From Onchocerca volvulus (Eukaryota > Nematoda > Chromadorea > Rhabditida > Onchocercidae): a stretch of 64,000 nt of DNA. Positions 1 to 12,700 of this stretch are shown here, one piece after another. Below the pieces are notes generated by a model that was not told where the DNA came from, made no database searches, and saw nothing but the letters and a program-made list of their open reading frames with translations. The first letter of the stretch is position 1. Every line of letters begins with the position of its first letter. The stretch lies in NCBI GenBank assembly GCA_000499405.2, contig HG738139.1:14217826-14281825 (forward strand), written 5' to 3'. A program made the translations under genes and the position numbers.

Positions 1-74
1 CATCATTTTTATTCAAATTAATCCGGTTTTTTCATGGAATACTCCTTCTTCCCTTTTTTTTCTCTCTTCTCCAC

Positions 75-80
75 TATAAA
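75..80 (+). promoter_or_regulatory. TATA box of the collagen gene
   Basis: A TATAAA hexamer lies 132 bases upstream of the collagen start codon, behind a pyrimidine-rich stretch. Position and context fit a core promoter. The transcription start is not visible. Confidence 0.45.
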
Positions 81-206
81 AGCCTTCATTAATATCTTCA
101 AGTGATTTATTTTTATAGTGGACCGAACAACAACAACAACAACAGCACAACAGCAGCAGAAGCAGTATCATTATCAGTATCCACAAATCAATAACATATT
201 CGTACT

Positions 207-1567
207 ATGGAGGATAAAAAAAATCAACCTCAAAGCCTAAAACCGATTGCTTTTATATCGGTTGTTTTCAGTACTTTTGCTATATGTTCCATTTTAGTAG
301 CATTCCCATTAATTATCACTTATATTCAAACACTGGAATCATCTGTTCAAAGAGATCTCGATTTTTGTCGCGTATGTTTTCTTTAGTTATTTCCTTTTTT
401 GCATTAAAAAAAATTTCAGTTTTTTCTTTACTTTTTTTTCTGTAAAATAAAAAATTGCATTGCCAAAAATTAAATACTGGAATGAATATAGCAGAAAAAT
501 TGAACTGGAAAAATTTTTTTAACTTTCTAATGAATAAATTAATTGATATAATGCTTTTATTCACTTATTCACCTGTTTTTGCTATTAAAATTATAGGCTC
601 GAGCTCGAGATATGTGGAAAGAAATTTTCGATATTGAAACAAATGGACATCATAATTCTGAAAAACTGGCACGTATAATGATGGCACATCGAGAAGTAAA
701 ACGTGATACATTGGCAGATTTCTGGAATCGGAGATTACATGACCAAGAGCTCCGTGACGATCCGTATCAAAAAGCAGATTCGTTTGTGGAAAGCTACACA
801 AGTGGCGATTGCTGCACATGCGCGCGAGGACCACCTGGTCCTCCGGGACCGCGAGGTCGCGATGGTACACCTGGAGTAGATGGTGAAATTGGTCAACTTG
901 GACAGCCTGGACCACCTGCACCTTTTGAACCTGAACTTCAAAATCTATTTCCACCACAATGTCCATGCGAATCACCACCTGGTGAAATTGGTCCCAAAGG
1001 ACCACCCGGACCTGATGGTCCACCAGGGCCACCGGGTCAAGATGGCGAAGATGGAAGGCCTGGAGATCAAGGACCTAGAGGCCCACCAGGACAACCAGGC
1101 CAACCAGGACAACCTGGAAGAAGTGGACCACCTGGAGAACCAGGAACATACAGAACAGAAATTGGACCACCAGGTCGACCAGGTGCTCCAGGACGTCCTG
1201 GACCACCAGGACCTATGGGACCATCAGGTACAAGCGGTGAAAATGGTCCGCTTGGCCCACCAGGACCACCTGGTCTTCCTGGTCAACCAGGAGAACCAGG
1301 TCCAAGTGGACGACCGGGACCTGTTGGACCACCTGGAGAACGTGGTATGTTTTTCAATTCTAAGAATTGATATTGAGAATTAATCAAAAGTATCAGACCT
1401 GAGACACTTTTTAATTCATTTTTCCTTAAATTTCGATTTTAAAACTGCTGTCATGAAATACTTGCATTTAATACAATTAACTTTTCATCTGCAAACACTC
1501 ATTTATTTTAGGTGCACCTGGAAGTTGTGACCACTGTCCACCAGCTCGTCTTGCTCCTGGTTATTAA
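207..1567 (+). CDS. Nematode cuticle collagen, 3 exons
   Basis: Exons 207-371, 597-1344 and 1512-1567 join in frame (phases 0 and 1) to 322 residues. The N-terminus has a hydrophobic segment (about residues 13-40), as in secreted or membrane-anchored cuticle collagens. It is followed by the conserved non-collagenous region around ARARDMWKE and a basic HREVKRD site that could be cut by a subtilisin-like protease. A CCTC cysteine cluster opens the first Gly-X-Y block, and a CPC motif separates it from the long second block. The chain ends in a [17 protein letters not shown] tail. These cysteine-flanked, interrupted Gly-X-Y repeats define the nematode cuticle collagen family, whose members form disulphide-linked trimers in the extracellular cuticle. 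Codon use is richer in GC than the surroundings, as expected for Gly and Pro codons. Paralogue number cannot be assigned. Confidence 0.93.
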
Positions 1568-1646
1568 ATAGGATACGAAAACGTATGCAAACAAATAACA
1601 ATCATATTAGACAAAATTTTCATTAAAATTTTATCGAAAAATCAAG

Positions 1647-1652
1647 AATAAA
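1647..1652 (+). terminator. Polyadenylation signal of the collagen gene
   Basis: AATAAA occurs 80 bases after the collagen stop codon, in the right place for 3' end formation. Confidence 0.6.
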
Positions 1653-3984
1653 GCAATATTTAATCATTCATACTCGTGACATTTTCCAAGAAAACTGCCA
1701 ATGATTACAAAGTTTTTTTTTTTTTTTTTTTTAAATTTTCTTGTTGCCTGTAAGATGAAGACGATATTAAACAGTTGCACTTTTTCTGATCATATTATTG
1801 ATTACCATGAATGATCTACAGCAGAATCCGGATTTTTCTGGATATCTGTGGCAAATCAGAGATGGTGAATGTTGTATAATTATAATATCCAATGCTGGAA
1901 GAGATAAGAGAAATGAAGAAAAAAAGAAATGTTAATTTTTTTTCCTGTTCAATCATAATTTTAAGAATTGCAAAAGAAAAGAAATAGTTGTTAACTAGTG
2001 CCATTTTTCGCCAATTTCTTTTCAATTCACATTTGGCAAAATTGATTCAGTTTTTCGATTTCGACAAATTTACCAGAAATGGTAATGAGGGAAATCCCGA
2101 TCATTGATTTCGAAAAAACTATCTTTCAAAAATGAAAAATCTATGTCCAATCAGTGACCATGAAATGTCTCTATTTCCTTCGTTTTCCCTAAAAACAACC
2201 GTGGTTTGATTGTACAAACCTGTTTCACAGAATATTAATCTTGCCAGTTCGTCATTAAAAAAAAAGTGTCTTTTTAAAGAATAATAAACAATAGAAACAA
2301 AAATTGTAGTTTAAAACAAAAATTTTAGATTAACTGTTTGACGATAATATACTGTTGAAAGGCTGAAAAATAAGCTGTGAAAGTAAATTAAATTTAAATA
2401 TTAAAAAGAAAAAATAAATTTAAATATCTAAGATATACTCCAATGTTTTGCTATTTACGAAAACTTTACGAAAAGTTCTGTTACTTTTGTAAAATCATTT
2501 AGCGAGTAATTTTATTGTTTTCTTTTGTCCAAATAGAGAAGAATGACTTTTCTTCCTGTCCAGATTTTTAATACCGCCCATACTTTCATTCTTTGATGAA
2601 AATGCGTAAAAAATTGTATTACTCTTATTGAGTGATCATTCGCTTTAAAGCTCAGTATGTTGCAGTAAATATTTGGAATTTTGGTAATGGTTTAAAAAGT
2701 TTTGGTATCATTGGATGGGCAGAAAGCAGAATAGTGGGAACTTAAATCATAAAGAAAGAACGATCAACATTGACTTGATTTTTTGTTTTAAATTAGAAAG
2801 ATTTGATAAAAGAGCGGTGTCATCATTTTCTTGTTCCTTAATCAGCCTCGAGGTTGTGGAGGAAGCAGTAGAAGATGGAAGAAAATTGCCGAGGAATGGT
2901 GATTTGTCCAGTCTTGATATGTATTTTTGTCATTTTTTAATCATATCACTTCAAATAGGTTTGAATATTAAAAATATACTCCTTCCTACTTTTGTTCTAT
3001 CTTCGTTCGATCTGATCGTATTGCTTGTCTGATTGTTCTGATCATATTACTTATACTGATCGTTCATTCTGAGAGTTTTCTCTATCCATGAAAGTTTCTT
3101 CCGTCCTGATATCATCATCCCTATGAATGATGCTAATTCTTTATATAGTGAGAGTTTGTTTATTATATGTTACCCTGCACAATTTATAACATTTTAGCTT
3201 ATAGCGCAAAGCGAGTTAATTTGCAACATTTTAAGTTATCCACAATTTAAAAAAAAAAAAAAACTGTAACTTTCAATCGATCCAAAACTACAATGACAAT
3301 ATCATTTTTGATTCATAGAGTTATACGGTTGAACAAAATATGTCAATAATCCAAGAAAAAACATATGAAAAATCTCTTTTTTGGGAAATTTTTTGGATAA
3401 TTGTCACAAATATTTGATCCCACGAACCGGAATTCACCTGTTCTAATTAAAACACAATCAGTAAAGGAGAAATTTGTAAAATTTCTCGACAAGTAATTCA
3501 AAATTTAGAGTCAGAATTCTTCTCCCTTATACAAAAACTGATCATCGTATTAGCAAAGCGGAAAAAATGAGACGATTAAGAAAACAAAGAATGGATAAAA
3601 TGTAAAAAATGTAGCGATTGTTATCGCTTAGTTGCTGAACAAGGAGTCGTGTTTTAAGCTGATCTTTTGTTTCTTATTGACGTCTTCCCGCCAATCTTAG
3701 TCATGTTGCAACTGTGTATCTTCAGTCCGGTTACATGTCGCTTTGCTTTGCAGTTTGTACGATCTAACTCATTTATAGTTTGAGCCCGTATGTTCATAAG
3801 CACTATGACTGTGTGTCCTTATTGCAAGACTCTGAAATTCAATTGAGAAATGCAAGGAATATGTTGCGCCGCCGGAAAAATTAAACAGTTTTAACATGGC
3901 GAATCTGTGCTTGCGCTTATACCCTGAATCAAAGTATTTCTTATCTAAGGAAAAAAAAAAAAAACTGGATTGCCAATTATCATG
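1653..3984. other. AT-rich intergenic DNA
   Basis: No convincing gene is seen. There are homopolymer tracts (a T run near 1716, an A run near 3247). Short open frames lack splice context and recognisable motifs. Near 3415-3500 a segment reading approximately ATTTGATCCCACGAACCGG resembles one near 18108-18200; see findings. Confidence 0.6.
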
Positions 3985-3989
3985 CTTAG

Positions 3990-4080
3990 AAATATCAATA
4001 GCCAAAGCTTTGCAACGGCACACAGTTTGCAGTAAAAAAAATTAATGAGTAATGTTGTAGAAGCAACAATCTTAACAAGA
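3990..4080 (+). pseudogene. Helitron helicase remnant (C-terminal tail)
   Basis: The plus strand reads KLCNGTQFAVKK and then, after a frame change, a fragment like MSNVVEA. This is the C-terminal block of Helitron-encoded PIF1-like helicases (LCNGTR, then a basic stretch and a short hydrophobic tail). The same block occurs on the minus strand near 8264-8340. Only about 90 bases survive, so this is a fossil. Confidence 0.5.
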
Positions 4081-4619
4081 CCTTTTAATAATTTCCGTTA
4101 ATTACTACATAAATAATAAAAAACTGAAATATTCAATCAAAAATAATTATACTTTTTCATATACGGAATGTAACATGCTGAAAAAGCATTCCCGAATCAA
4201 GACAATAAATGAGTTCATATTTATGATTTTTGGTACATTCATTATTAACTATGAATAGATAATTTATTTTTAATTTAAAATGTGTCTTGCAAGTATAATA
4301 GCAAATATTCATTGGCAATTTGTGTAGATCATAACATCGATGAAATATTAAAAAGATACATGGTTGTGAAGCAATTGAAAAAGGGTAAATTTGGCTGAGC
4401 ATCTTCGATAATAACATTGAAATTATATTGGGTTATTGAATTACTGATTCATTATATTCATATTTTACTGATAGATGTGACTGTTTTTGATATGATATCT
4501 ACAGTAAAAGGAAATCGCATAGTATTTTTTATTAGCATTTAGGAAATTTCTCAATAATATAATAACTTCGTTCAGTTATAACAGATTCGTTGTTATGTAA
4601 TCGAATTTCTTATAACCAA

Positions 4620-7450
4620 CTATCGCATACGCGGAGCCTGGATTCCTCTTAGCTTCGACGTGGAATTGCAATGAATTAAACCAGTTTCAGCCAACTCAGA
4701 TGCAGATAACCGTAAAGTAGCTGGCTGAATACCAAATGTATCTCTGGAAATGAAGTTGTGAGAAATANNNNNNNNNNNNNNNNNGTTCCGTCGATTCTTT
4801 TGTGAAATGAAATGCGATTATGTGATAACTTTCAAGAAAGTCTAATTCAGACTGCAAAAAAGAAGGATTGGAAAAATGGCATGCAAAATCGATAGAAAAC
4901 AATAATAAATTGGAAATAAAATTTGGGAAGTGCACAAATCAAGTTGCAATTAGCAAATTGACCGATTGTAAAAATGGCTACAGCTCTACTGATGGTTATA
5001 ATTAATTTCGATTAAATAAACTGAAACTAAAAGACAAAAAAAAAAGGATGAGGAATGAACTAAACCTTCCATTTTAAAAGTTTCTCTCTAAGCTTTTCTT
5101 CATTGGTTGTTTCTACGAGAAACGTCGATGCTTCAACGTTGCTACCACCAAACACCAGAAATAGGCTAGCCCCCCTGAAATTATGATTATATGAAATTTA
5201 ATATTAATATTCGTTGCTTATTTTTCATTTGATTGGTTCGCATATGCTACTTTTTGCAATGTTCCCATCAAAATCCGAACTATTTCCGATCACGTTCTCG
5301 TCAGTTCAAGTTACCAATTAATTTGAATTACCATTCATATATATCGTTGATGTGGAAAGCATAACAGATAGGTACAGATTGATTTTCAGATAGGTGTGGA
5401 GAGATATTCGCATTTATATCAAATTCTATATCGGATGGTGAAAAAACACTTCTTCCAAAAGCAATAATGAATTTCGCTTTATGCAGCTGATTAATTATTT
5501 TACCAATTTCTTCGCCGGCAAAATATTACCTAAACTAAAATATATTATTACTTAAATTATAGGAAAATGATAAAAGCAGTTAGAAAACTAAAAAATGCTT
5601 TAAAAATTTAGAAAAGAGAAAAATAGCTAGTAATTGTTACCATCTTCGAATCACTTGCAGAAAGGTGCTTGTATCTGGAGAATAATGATAATAAAATAAA
5701 CTGAATACTAAATTAATAATGATTGCTAGTTATTTTTAGTTTATTATTTGTCAGCAACATAGTCGAATGATTATGCCACCATATTCTGTTCTAGATAAAC
5801 TAATTCCAGGCGAAAAGTCAGCTCATTGCGTCAAACTATATCAACCAAATTATTTCGAATAAATGAAACAATACTAATTTTGCTCAAACTCTAATCCAAT
5901 AATAATTATCACCATTCAAATATAGGCAACAGTAGCATTATGCAACGGTGATGATGTATAATAAGTTGAAAAGTTGGACGAATGATGATTTCTTGACCTC
6001 ATCGTAGAAGTATGTTCAAAAATCCAAGCAGTCATCGTTGTCAAAGCAACTCGATGCTGTGCGATTATTTGTGCTATGCAGAGATGATGATTTAGGAACA
6101 GTTTGATGGGATGATCATCGAATAAATTCAAAATATTGCATCCCAGCAAATGAAATCAGAGAACGGATATTGTTTTCACTGGAGAATAAAACTTACTCAT
6201 TAGTAAGAACGATGAAATTTGTAAACGCATCGTACATCTTTGGAATAATCACCCCGCTTCGTGGATGGTTGTTACCTAACATTCCACCTGAAAAAAAAGT
6301 GATATTTTATTTGGTGATTTATGAAAACAAAACTGGAATTTTATTCGATTTAGCCGGAATTAAAATGAATGTTAAATTATTAACTATGGAATTATTTCGG
6401 CAGAAATATGAAATTCAATGAAATTGCTAACCACTTGGAAAATTCAAAAAAATATTAAAACAATTGTCATATGGAATTATCTGTAAATATAAGCAGTCAA
6501 ATGGCATATATTGTATCGGTGTCGGATTATTGCAATCGTCAAATAAAAGAGCGATTTCAGGCTGCCATCTGCGAAGCTGAAACAAGCCAAGTTTGCGCAA
6601 TTTAATTTAATCTAAATTTTTTTGCGATAATTGGCAATTGATTGGCACTTTTCAAAATGCACTGTTTATTGCTTTCAGCAAGTTCACTATTCAAATGGCA
6701 GAATGATTAAAATGCTTCGGAAAGGTAGAATAAAGAAACGTCAAATTTTTTGATTTTTTGATTTGATTAAAAAATAGGAAAGATTTAAATAAGAAAATAG
6801 CTTATCTAACTACCCAATTCAAGTTTTATTTATGAAAGTTTCATGAAAAGAAACTAACCTCCAAAAAGTCATTGGTGTCATCTTCTTCATATGTAGAAGA
6901 AATTTGATGACCAACTGTATCACTTATTGTACCATTTGTGATGATTAGTGGCTTATTCCGTATATTCAACAGTTTGCTTGCAAGTCCGTGAAACGATTTG
7001 CAAGTTCTTCAATGAAATAAGTTAGAATACAAAAAATCTAGGAGATTGACAGGTTCAATTTTTCATTCTATTGGAAGAACATGGTTGGAAGTGAAAATTT
7101 AACAGTAAGTTGACAAGTTGACTGCAAAAGACCCACCCGCGCACAGACAGCAAATCTTTGTTGTTTAAAGTTCCGAAATATTGCGTCAGTCTCTTCAGTA
7201 TCGGATAAGAACGCATCAAAACACTCAAATGTTCGTTAGTTTCACTGAATCCATCTATTTCTTCTAAATTATCTATTTTTGCAAAATTTAATTAATTAAG
7301 TGACAGAAATCTTCAAATGTTACCTTTAGGAATAAATTTCATTTTTTTAGTAACTGGTGCACCATTGATTGCAATAAAATAAAGGGAAATAAACAACAAC
7401 GCAAAGAGAATTCCCTTCACTTCCACGAATTTCCAAGTATGAGCGATCAT
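4620..7450 (-). pseudogene. Orphan secreted protein, copy A (decayed)
   Basis: I do not recognise this family. Eleven exon-like blocks line up with copy B: 7450-7324 (signal peptide, MIAHTW... to ...INGAP), 7263-7137, 7006-6859, 6576-6432, 6287-6197, a disrupted block near 6050-5930, 5674-5641, 5486-5332, 5174-5066, 4851 to the assembly gap, and 4755-4620. Most junctions keep the same phase as in copy B. Lesions relative to copy B are: one inserted base in the sixth block, loss of the acceptor AG before the last exon (CAA instead of CAG), and a one-base frame shift in that exon that leads to an early TAG. A 17-N gap removes the ninth exon end. The signal peptide also has a 21-base insertion. 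It is probably a pseudogene, but the assembly could be at fault near the gap. Confidence 0.6.
4768..4784. other. Assembly gap (17 N)
   Basis: Seventeen unknown bases. The equivalent interval in unit B is about 70 bases (end of exon 9 plus a short intron), so the gap length is nominal and coding sequence is lost here. Confidence 0.95.
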
Positions 7451-8111
7451 TTTCGAGAATTCCTAAGAACGAAAAAAGTTTTATAAAAATGGCAGTACTT
7501 CATGTAATCATTAGTCATCGCTCTTACATTTTTAGCTAAGCAATTCAAACTTATTATATCATACATGTCGCAAATACCATATTTTGCAATAATTCAGAAA
7601 AAGAAAAATTTTCAATATTTTCAAGCAAAATTTAACTTTTCCCTGAATTTTATGATTGAATTAAGATGCAAAAAACTGAACTAACTTACTTATCAAAAAG
7701 TAAACATTGTTGTAATTACCAAAAACAATATGCAGAATTTAGAAAATCTTGGCAATTTTTGTTAGGTAGGATTGAAATAAGAAATTTGCCAGAGTTTCCG
7801 AAATAAATTCGTATAATTTGATGTAAAAGTACTGGAAATGACTGTGAAAGGTATTATTTGCGGTAACAGAAAAATTTACTTACTTCGAAATGCAGGGTGA
7901 GATTTTATACGCTACAATAGCTGTAATAGTCATCAATAAAAAACTTTGTTTCAAAATCCTGAATGATTCAGTTAATTAATATGCGAAAATTACTGAGCGG
8001 TACTATCGACAGGCAGAGATGAACAAAAGAGGTTATTACATTTTTTGACAATTTCGTCCTTCTATTGAAATGAAAATTTTTTTTTATAAACCGATTAAAC
8101 ATCAAACTTAC

Positions 8112-8225
8112 CATTTTATTCTTGCTTCATATGCTGCGATTTTAATTCTCTGGAACTCGGGAAACTCAGAAACTTTGTAGTGATCATTACAATTTTCTAT
8201 GCATTCAGTTTGATGAAAGTTTCTT
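8112..8225 (-). other. Possible exon conserved upstream of units A and B
   Basis: The minus strand reads TECIENCNDHYKV ... AYEARIKW and ends at a GTAAGT donor. The equivalent stretch in unit B (15133-15020) stays open as TECLENCIDNYKV ... AYEARIIW and ends at GTTAGT. A shortened trace (TTAYEARII) survives in unit C near 17160-17215. The conserved frame suggests coding, but I cannot join it to the signal-peptide exon downstream without a stop, so its gene is unknown. Confidence 0.35.
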
Positions 8226-8261
8226 GATAATTTATTTTGTCTTTCTTTTAAAAAATTATCA

Positions 8262-9637
8262 TTTTTCACAATGTTACTTCCACAATGTTGCTCATTAATT
8301 TTCTTATTGCAAGCCCCGTGCCGTTGCAAAGTTTTGGCTGGTTGATATTTCGCAAAATGACAATTGGTACGCCGATTTTCAACTGCAGCACGTGCAGTGG
8401 CATCAATGACAGATCGAATGAATTCTAAAATACTGTTGGATGATTAACTTCATCTGCTTTCATAACAATGTCGAAGGATTTATATATGGCTGCCTCGCTT
8501 TGAATGTTAGCTATATGATATTGTTAAGTTCATCTACGTCTTTTTTCTTGGCCGCAAGAATAGCTCGTACACTCAGCCAATCGTGATTCTTATAATTGGT
8601 TTGAATATTGGGAAATACTTTTTCAATCAACTCTTCTTTTGACATTACCAAATTTCAGAAGTTATGAGGCAATGAAATTCATCCTGTCAGATCAACCGGT
8701 ACCTTTCCGTCCTCAATTTCTAGCAATTGATGTGAGAATATTCCAGCTGATCGATCGTTTTGCAGCTGGACACGCATGTTGTAATTAATTTTAACGTTTT
8801 TACATGTTGCTAAAAATTAAAGTATTTCAGGCAAGCATTTATTTCATCCGATGGTGTCGATCGAGGAATTACAGGTAATATTTGTCTGAAATCTCTTGCA
8901 AGCAATACTAATGAGTTCCAAAATAGTCTGATATTTCTACACAAATCTTGCATTGATCGATCAAGAGCCTCGACCGATTTTTTGTGCGCTATTGTACATT
9001 CATCCCAAACAATAAATTTGCACTTTGCAATACTTTTCCTATGCCGGATGTTTTGGAAATGTTGCATGTGGAAATTTCAATCAACTGGATACTCAATGGC
9101 AATTTCAAAGCAGAATGAGCAGTTCTTCCATCTGGTAGCAATGTTGCAGATATTCCGGACGATCCTAGTGCTAAGATTATGCCATTTTGAGATCGAATTG
9201 TTGCCAAAATCAATCTAATTAGAAACATTTTACCAGTTCCTCCTCGTGCTCTAAAAAGAAAATTTCTCCAACTCCCTTTTTGATAGTTTGCATTATTTGA
9301 TCATAAATGCCTTTTGGCTTAAACTTTAGCTGAGGAATATCTGATTGTAGATATGACAAAAGATCAGCTGTGTTGTAATTTTGTTCACGAGCAATTCTAT
9401 ATCATACAAATCAGTAGCAGATCAATTCGGTGATAGCATTCCCAATTGATTGAGAACATTGTTCGCGATTTGTGAGCGCAAGTCTTCAATCATCACCAAC
9501 GCTTCGTTGTAAAGGAAGGCTGAGTTAATAAATACGGCCCCTTCGCTTATTTTTAGTTTTCAGGACACAGAATCGTTGGAGAACCTCCGGAGATTCTTAA
9601 GGGAAACAGGTAGCATTTACATTTTTATTTATTTAGA
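8262..9637 (-). pseudogene. Degenerate Helitron carrying a PIF1-like helicase
   Basis: On the minus strand, fragments follow in the normal order of a Helitron helicase. First is a block like LYNEALVMIEDLRSQIANN (near 9510). Next is the P-loop block ARGGTGKMFLIRLILATIRS (near 9250), a walker B-like KFIVWDECTIAHKKS, then LARDFRQILPVIPRSTPSDE. The end reads RAILAAKKKDVDELN and VPIVILRNINQPKLCNGT. Several frame shifts and an in-frame stop break it, so it is dead. The likely 5' terminus is at 9637, where the minus strand reads A followed by TCTAAATAAATAAAAATG, matching the start of the Helitron at 11119. The 3' terminus is missing: the sequence stops at the unit A boundary. Confidence 0.8.
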
Positions 9638-9714
9638 TTCTTTAACCCATATTTTACTGATTTGCGACTGTTTTTGAAATGATTTCTACAATAAAAAGAA
9701 ATAGCATAGTATTT

Positions 9715-9720
9715 TTTATT
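9715..9720 (-). terminator. Polyadenylation signal of orphan copy B
   Basis: Minus-strand AATAAA lies 35 bases past the stop codon. The same hexamer is kept at 4528-4533 in unit A. Confidence 0.45.
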
Positions 9721-9754
9721 AACATTTGGGAAATTTCTCGATAGTATAATAACT

Positions 9755-12700
9755 TCATCCAGTTATAATAGACTCATCGTTATGCCAGAATTTTTTGTAA
9801 CCAACTATCGCATACACTGAACCCGGATTTCTCGTAGTGCTTGTCATGGAATTGCAATGAATTAAACCAGTTTCAGCCAACTCAGATGCAGATAACCGTA
9901 AAGTAACCGGCTGAATACCAAATGTATCTCTGGAAATGAAGCTGTGAGAAATAATGACATTCGATGGGAATTATAAAAAAAATTGAACTTTCGAACCTAA
10001 ATATATTTTCACTATTCGTTGGTTCCGTCGATTCTTTTGTGAAATGAAATGCGATTATGTGATGACTTTCAAGAAAGTCTAATTCAGACTGCAAAAAAGA
10101 AGGATTGAAAAAATGGCATGCAAAACAAATAGGATCACAAATTAACTTGCAATAAGCAAATTAACCAAAGGTAAATATTGCGATTTTTTCGCTGAATTTC
10201 AGCTTGACTGATAGTTATAATCAATTCCGATTAAATAAATTTCAGCTTGACTGATAGTTATAATCAATTCCGATTAAATAAATTTAAGTAAAGGGGCAAA
10301 AAAAAGGACGAAAAATAAATTAAACCTTCCACTTTAAAAGCATTTCTCGCAACTTGTCTTCGTCGGTTGTTTCTACGAGAAAAGTCGAAGTTTCAACGTT
10401 GCTACCACCAAACACCAAAAATATACTATCTCCCCTGATTATGATAATATGAAATTTAATATTAATATTCATTAGTTATTTTCCATTTGATTGGTTCGTA
10501 CATGTTATTTTTGCAATGTTCTCATCAAAATCCGAACTTTTCCAATCACGTTTTTTACAAGTTATCAAGAAATTTAAATTACCAATCATATATATAGTTG
10601 ATGTGGAAAGCATAACAGATAGGTACAGATTGGTTTTCAGATAGATGTTGAGCGATATTCGAATTTATTTTCAATTCCATATCAGATGATGAAGAAACAC
10701 TTCCTCCAAGAGCAACAATAAATTTCGCTTTATGCAGCTGAAAATTGCAGTTCTATTTATTTAATTACGTTACCAATTTGTTCACTGGAAATATTACCTT
10801 AAACTAAAATATATTATTACTTAAATTTAAAAATTCAAAAAGAGAAAAATAGATAGTAATTGTTACCATACTCGATTCTGCACTAGAGAACTCGGGTCTG
10901 AAAAGTAATTATTATAAAATAAACTGAATAGTAAATTGTTAGTAATCGGTAGTTACTATTAGTTTATTATTTGTCAGCAACATAGTCAAATGATTATGCC
11001 ACCAAATTCTGCCCCAGATAAACAAATTCCAGGCGAATTTTCAGATCATTGCGTCAGTTTTATCAACCAAATTATTTCAAACAAATGAAACAATGCTAAT
11101 TTTGCTGTCAAACTTTTATCTATCTATATAAATAAAAATGTAAATCCAACCTGTTACCTACGCCCGATCTATGGTAAATTCTCAACCGATTTTTTTTCAA
11201 ATTTTGACACAACCTTCTACTCCACCCACCTTCTTTATGAGTAAATATGGTTACGTTTTTTCACGTACGACTGAAAATAGGTGAGGAGGTGGAGTTTATT
11301 GGATCCGTCTACCTTTTTTCTGTTATTCTCCTTTTTTCTCCCGTCTTTCTTCTTGAATAAAAGATACGGTTAGCCTCCGCCTATCTTTTTTTCTGCCATT
11401 TTCCTTTTTCCCCCATCTCTCTCTCTCTTCTTCTTGGGTAGGTTAACAACAATGATAGAAATTAAACTGGGTTCAATGTATGACCGTCGCACGCCAATAA
11501 GTGCGCATCATCATCACGCGCTAACAAAGGCGCTCTTTCTATCATTTTATATTCATTTTATATAGAAATGTCAACGGGAGCGGTTTAATGCTCCGACTCG
11601 GGTTTTTTTTTAGTTTTCTCTTTTAGTCGTTTTCTTCTTTTTTATTTTATAAATTTATCACTGGATTTGTTTTATTAATACTGGTAATTTTTTACTATTG
11701 CGTAACAAATAATAATTAATATTAAATAATGACAAATAATCAATCGTTTTTTCCTTTTTTACTTTATAAACTTATCATTAGATTTGTTTTATTGATATTA
11801 TTGATTTTTTGCTGCTGTGTAATAAATAATAATTAATAATAATGATAAATAATGAAAAATAATAAATAATAACTAATAATAAATAATGAGGAATTTTTTG
11901 ACTCTGCCCGTTCCGCATCTTCATGAGCGGACAGAATTTATTGAACCACGCCTTCTTTCTGCATTGATGCCTTCTCTCTGCCGCGTTGCCTTCAAATAGG
12001 CGCGTGTTTTTAAATAAAGAAGGCCAGTAGTTTGAGGTTTTCGTTTATTTTTTGCTTTATGGAGAGTTTGGTTGCGTCACACAAATGTCGGGATCATGAT
12101 AATGTATAACGAAATATTTCCTTCAAGCAATTTGTGAATTATCTTCTCTCATATTGGGCTGATATTACTTCTAATATTAGGTCGTGTCTTGGATTCCAAT
12201 GAATACGTTATTTCAGTTTAAGAGACTGTAATTCCCAGTTTGATAGACGTTTGCATTCACGCTCAACAAACCTCAGAGAACGGTTTAGATCAATGGGTAA
12301 AATTTACGAAAAGAGGCAATTCAAAACACAATCTAATAATAGAAGTCAGAGAAATAATCCTTAAATTGCTTGAACGAAACAATTGATAATACACTATCCT
12401 GACGTCCACATTAGTGCAATGCAACTAAATTCCCCACAAATTAAAAAAATAAATGAGTCACAATTCTCACAAAGCAAAAAACAAACGAAAAGCTTGAATT
12501 GCTCGCCTTAATTATTTAAAAACATTTACCCATTGGAATGCAACGCGTATCAAAATTTGAAATCAATCGATGAATATTTAAAGACATACGCGTATTCGAC
12601 TGCAACTTTGTGTCAAAATTTCAAAGCAATAGGTCAAGGACTTTCCGGTATTTAAGATTTTGAATATAGATAATGCGCGTGTTTAAGAATTTACGGAGGT

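Larger units (their letters stand above)
4450..8262 (-). repeat. Tandem duplication unit A of the orphan secreted-protein locus
   Basis: This block is collinear with 9640-15168 over exons, introns and upstream flank, with clear but incomplete identity. It is shorter because unit B carries a 1.7 kb Helitron. Similarity to unit B stops abruptly near 8262, where a Helitron helicase fragment begins, so transposon DNA separates the two units. Confidence 0.85.

Noticed and set aside
565..1383. Long open frames on the minus strand and in a second plus frame over the collagen gene
   Set aside because: They are shadows of the Gly-X-Y repeat codons and lack splice or family support.
2715..3032. 105-codon plus-strand frame
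   Set aside because: No family motif, no partner exons and composition like the surrounding AT-rich DNA.
8108..8329. 73-codon minus-strand frame starting in MQRHGACNKK
   Set aside because: Its first half is the Helitron helicase tail (CNGTGLAI) read out of frame. Only the second half is kept, as a possible exon.
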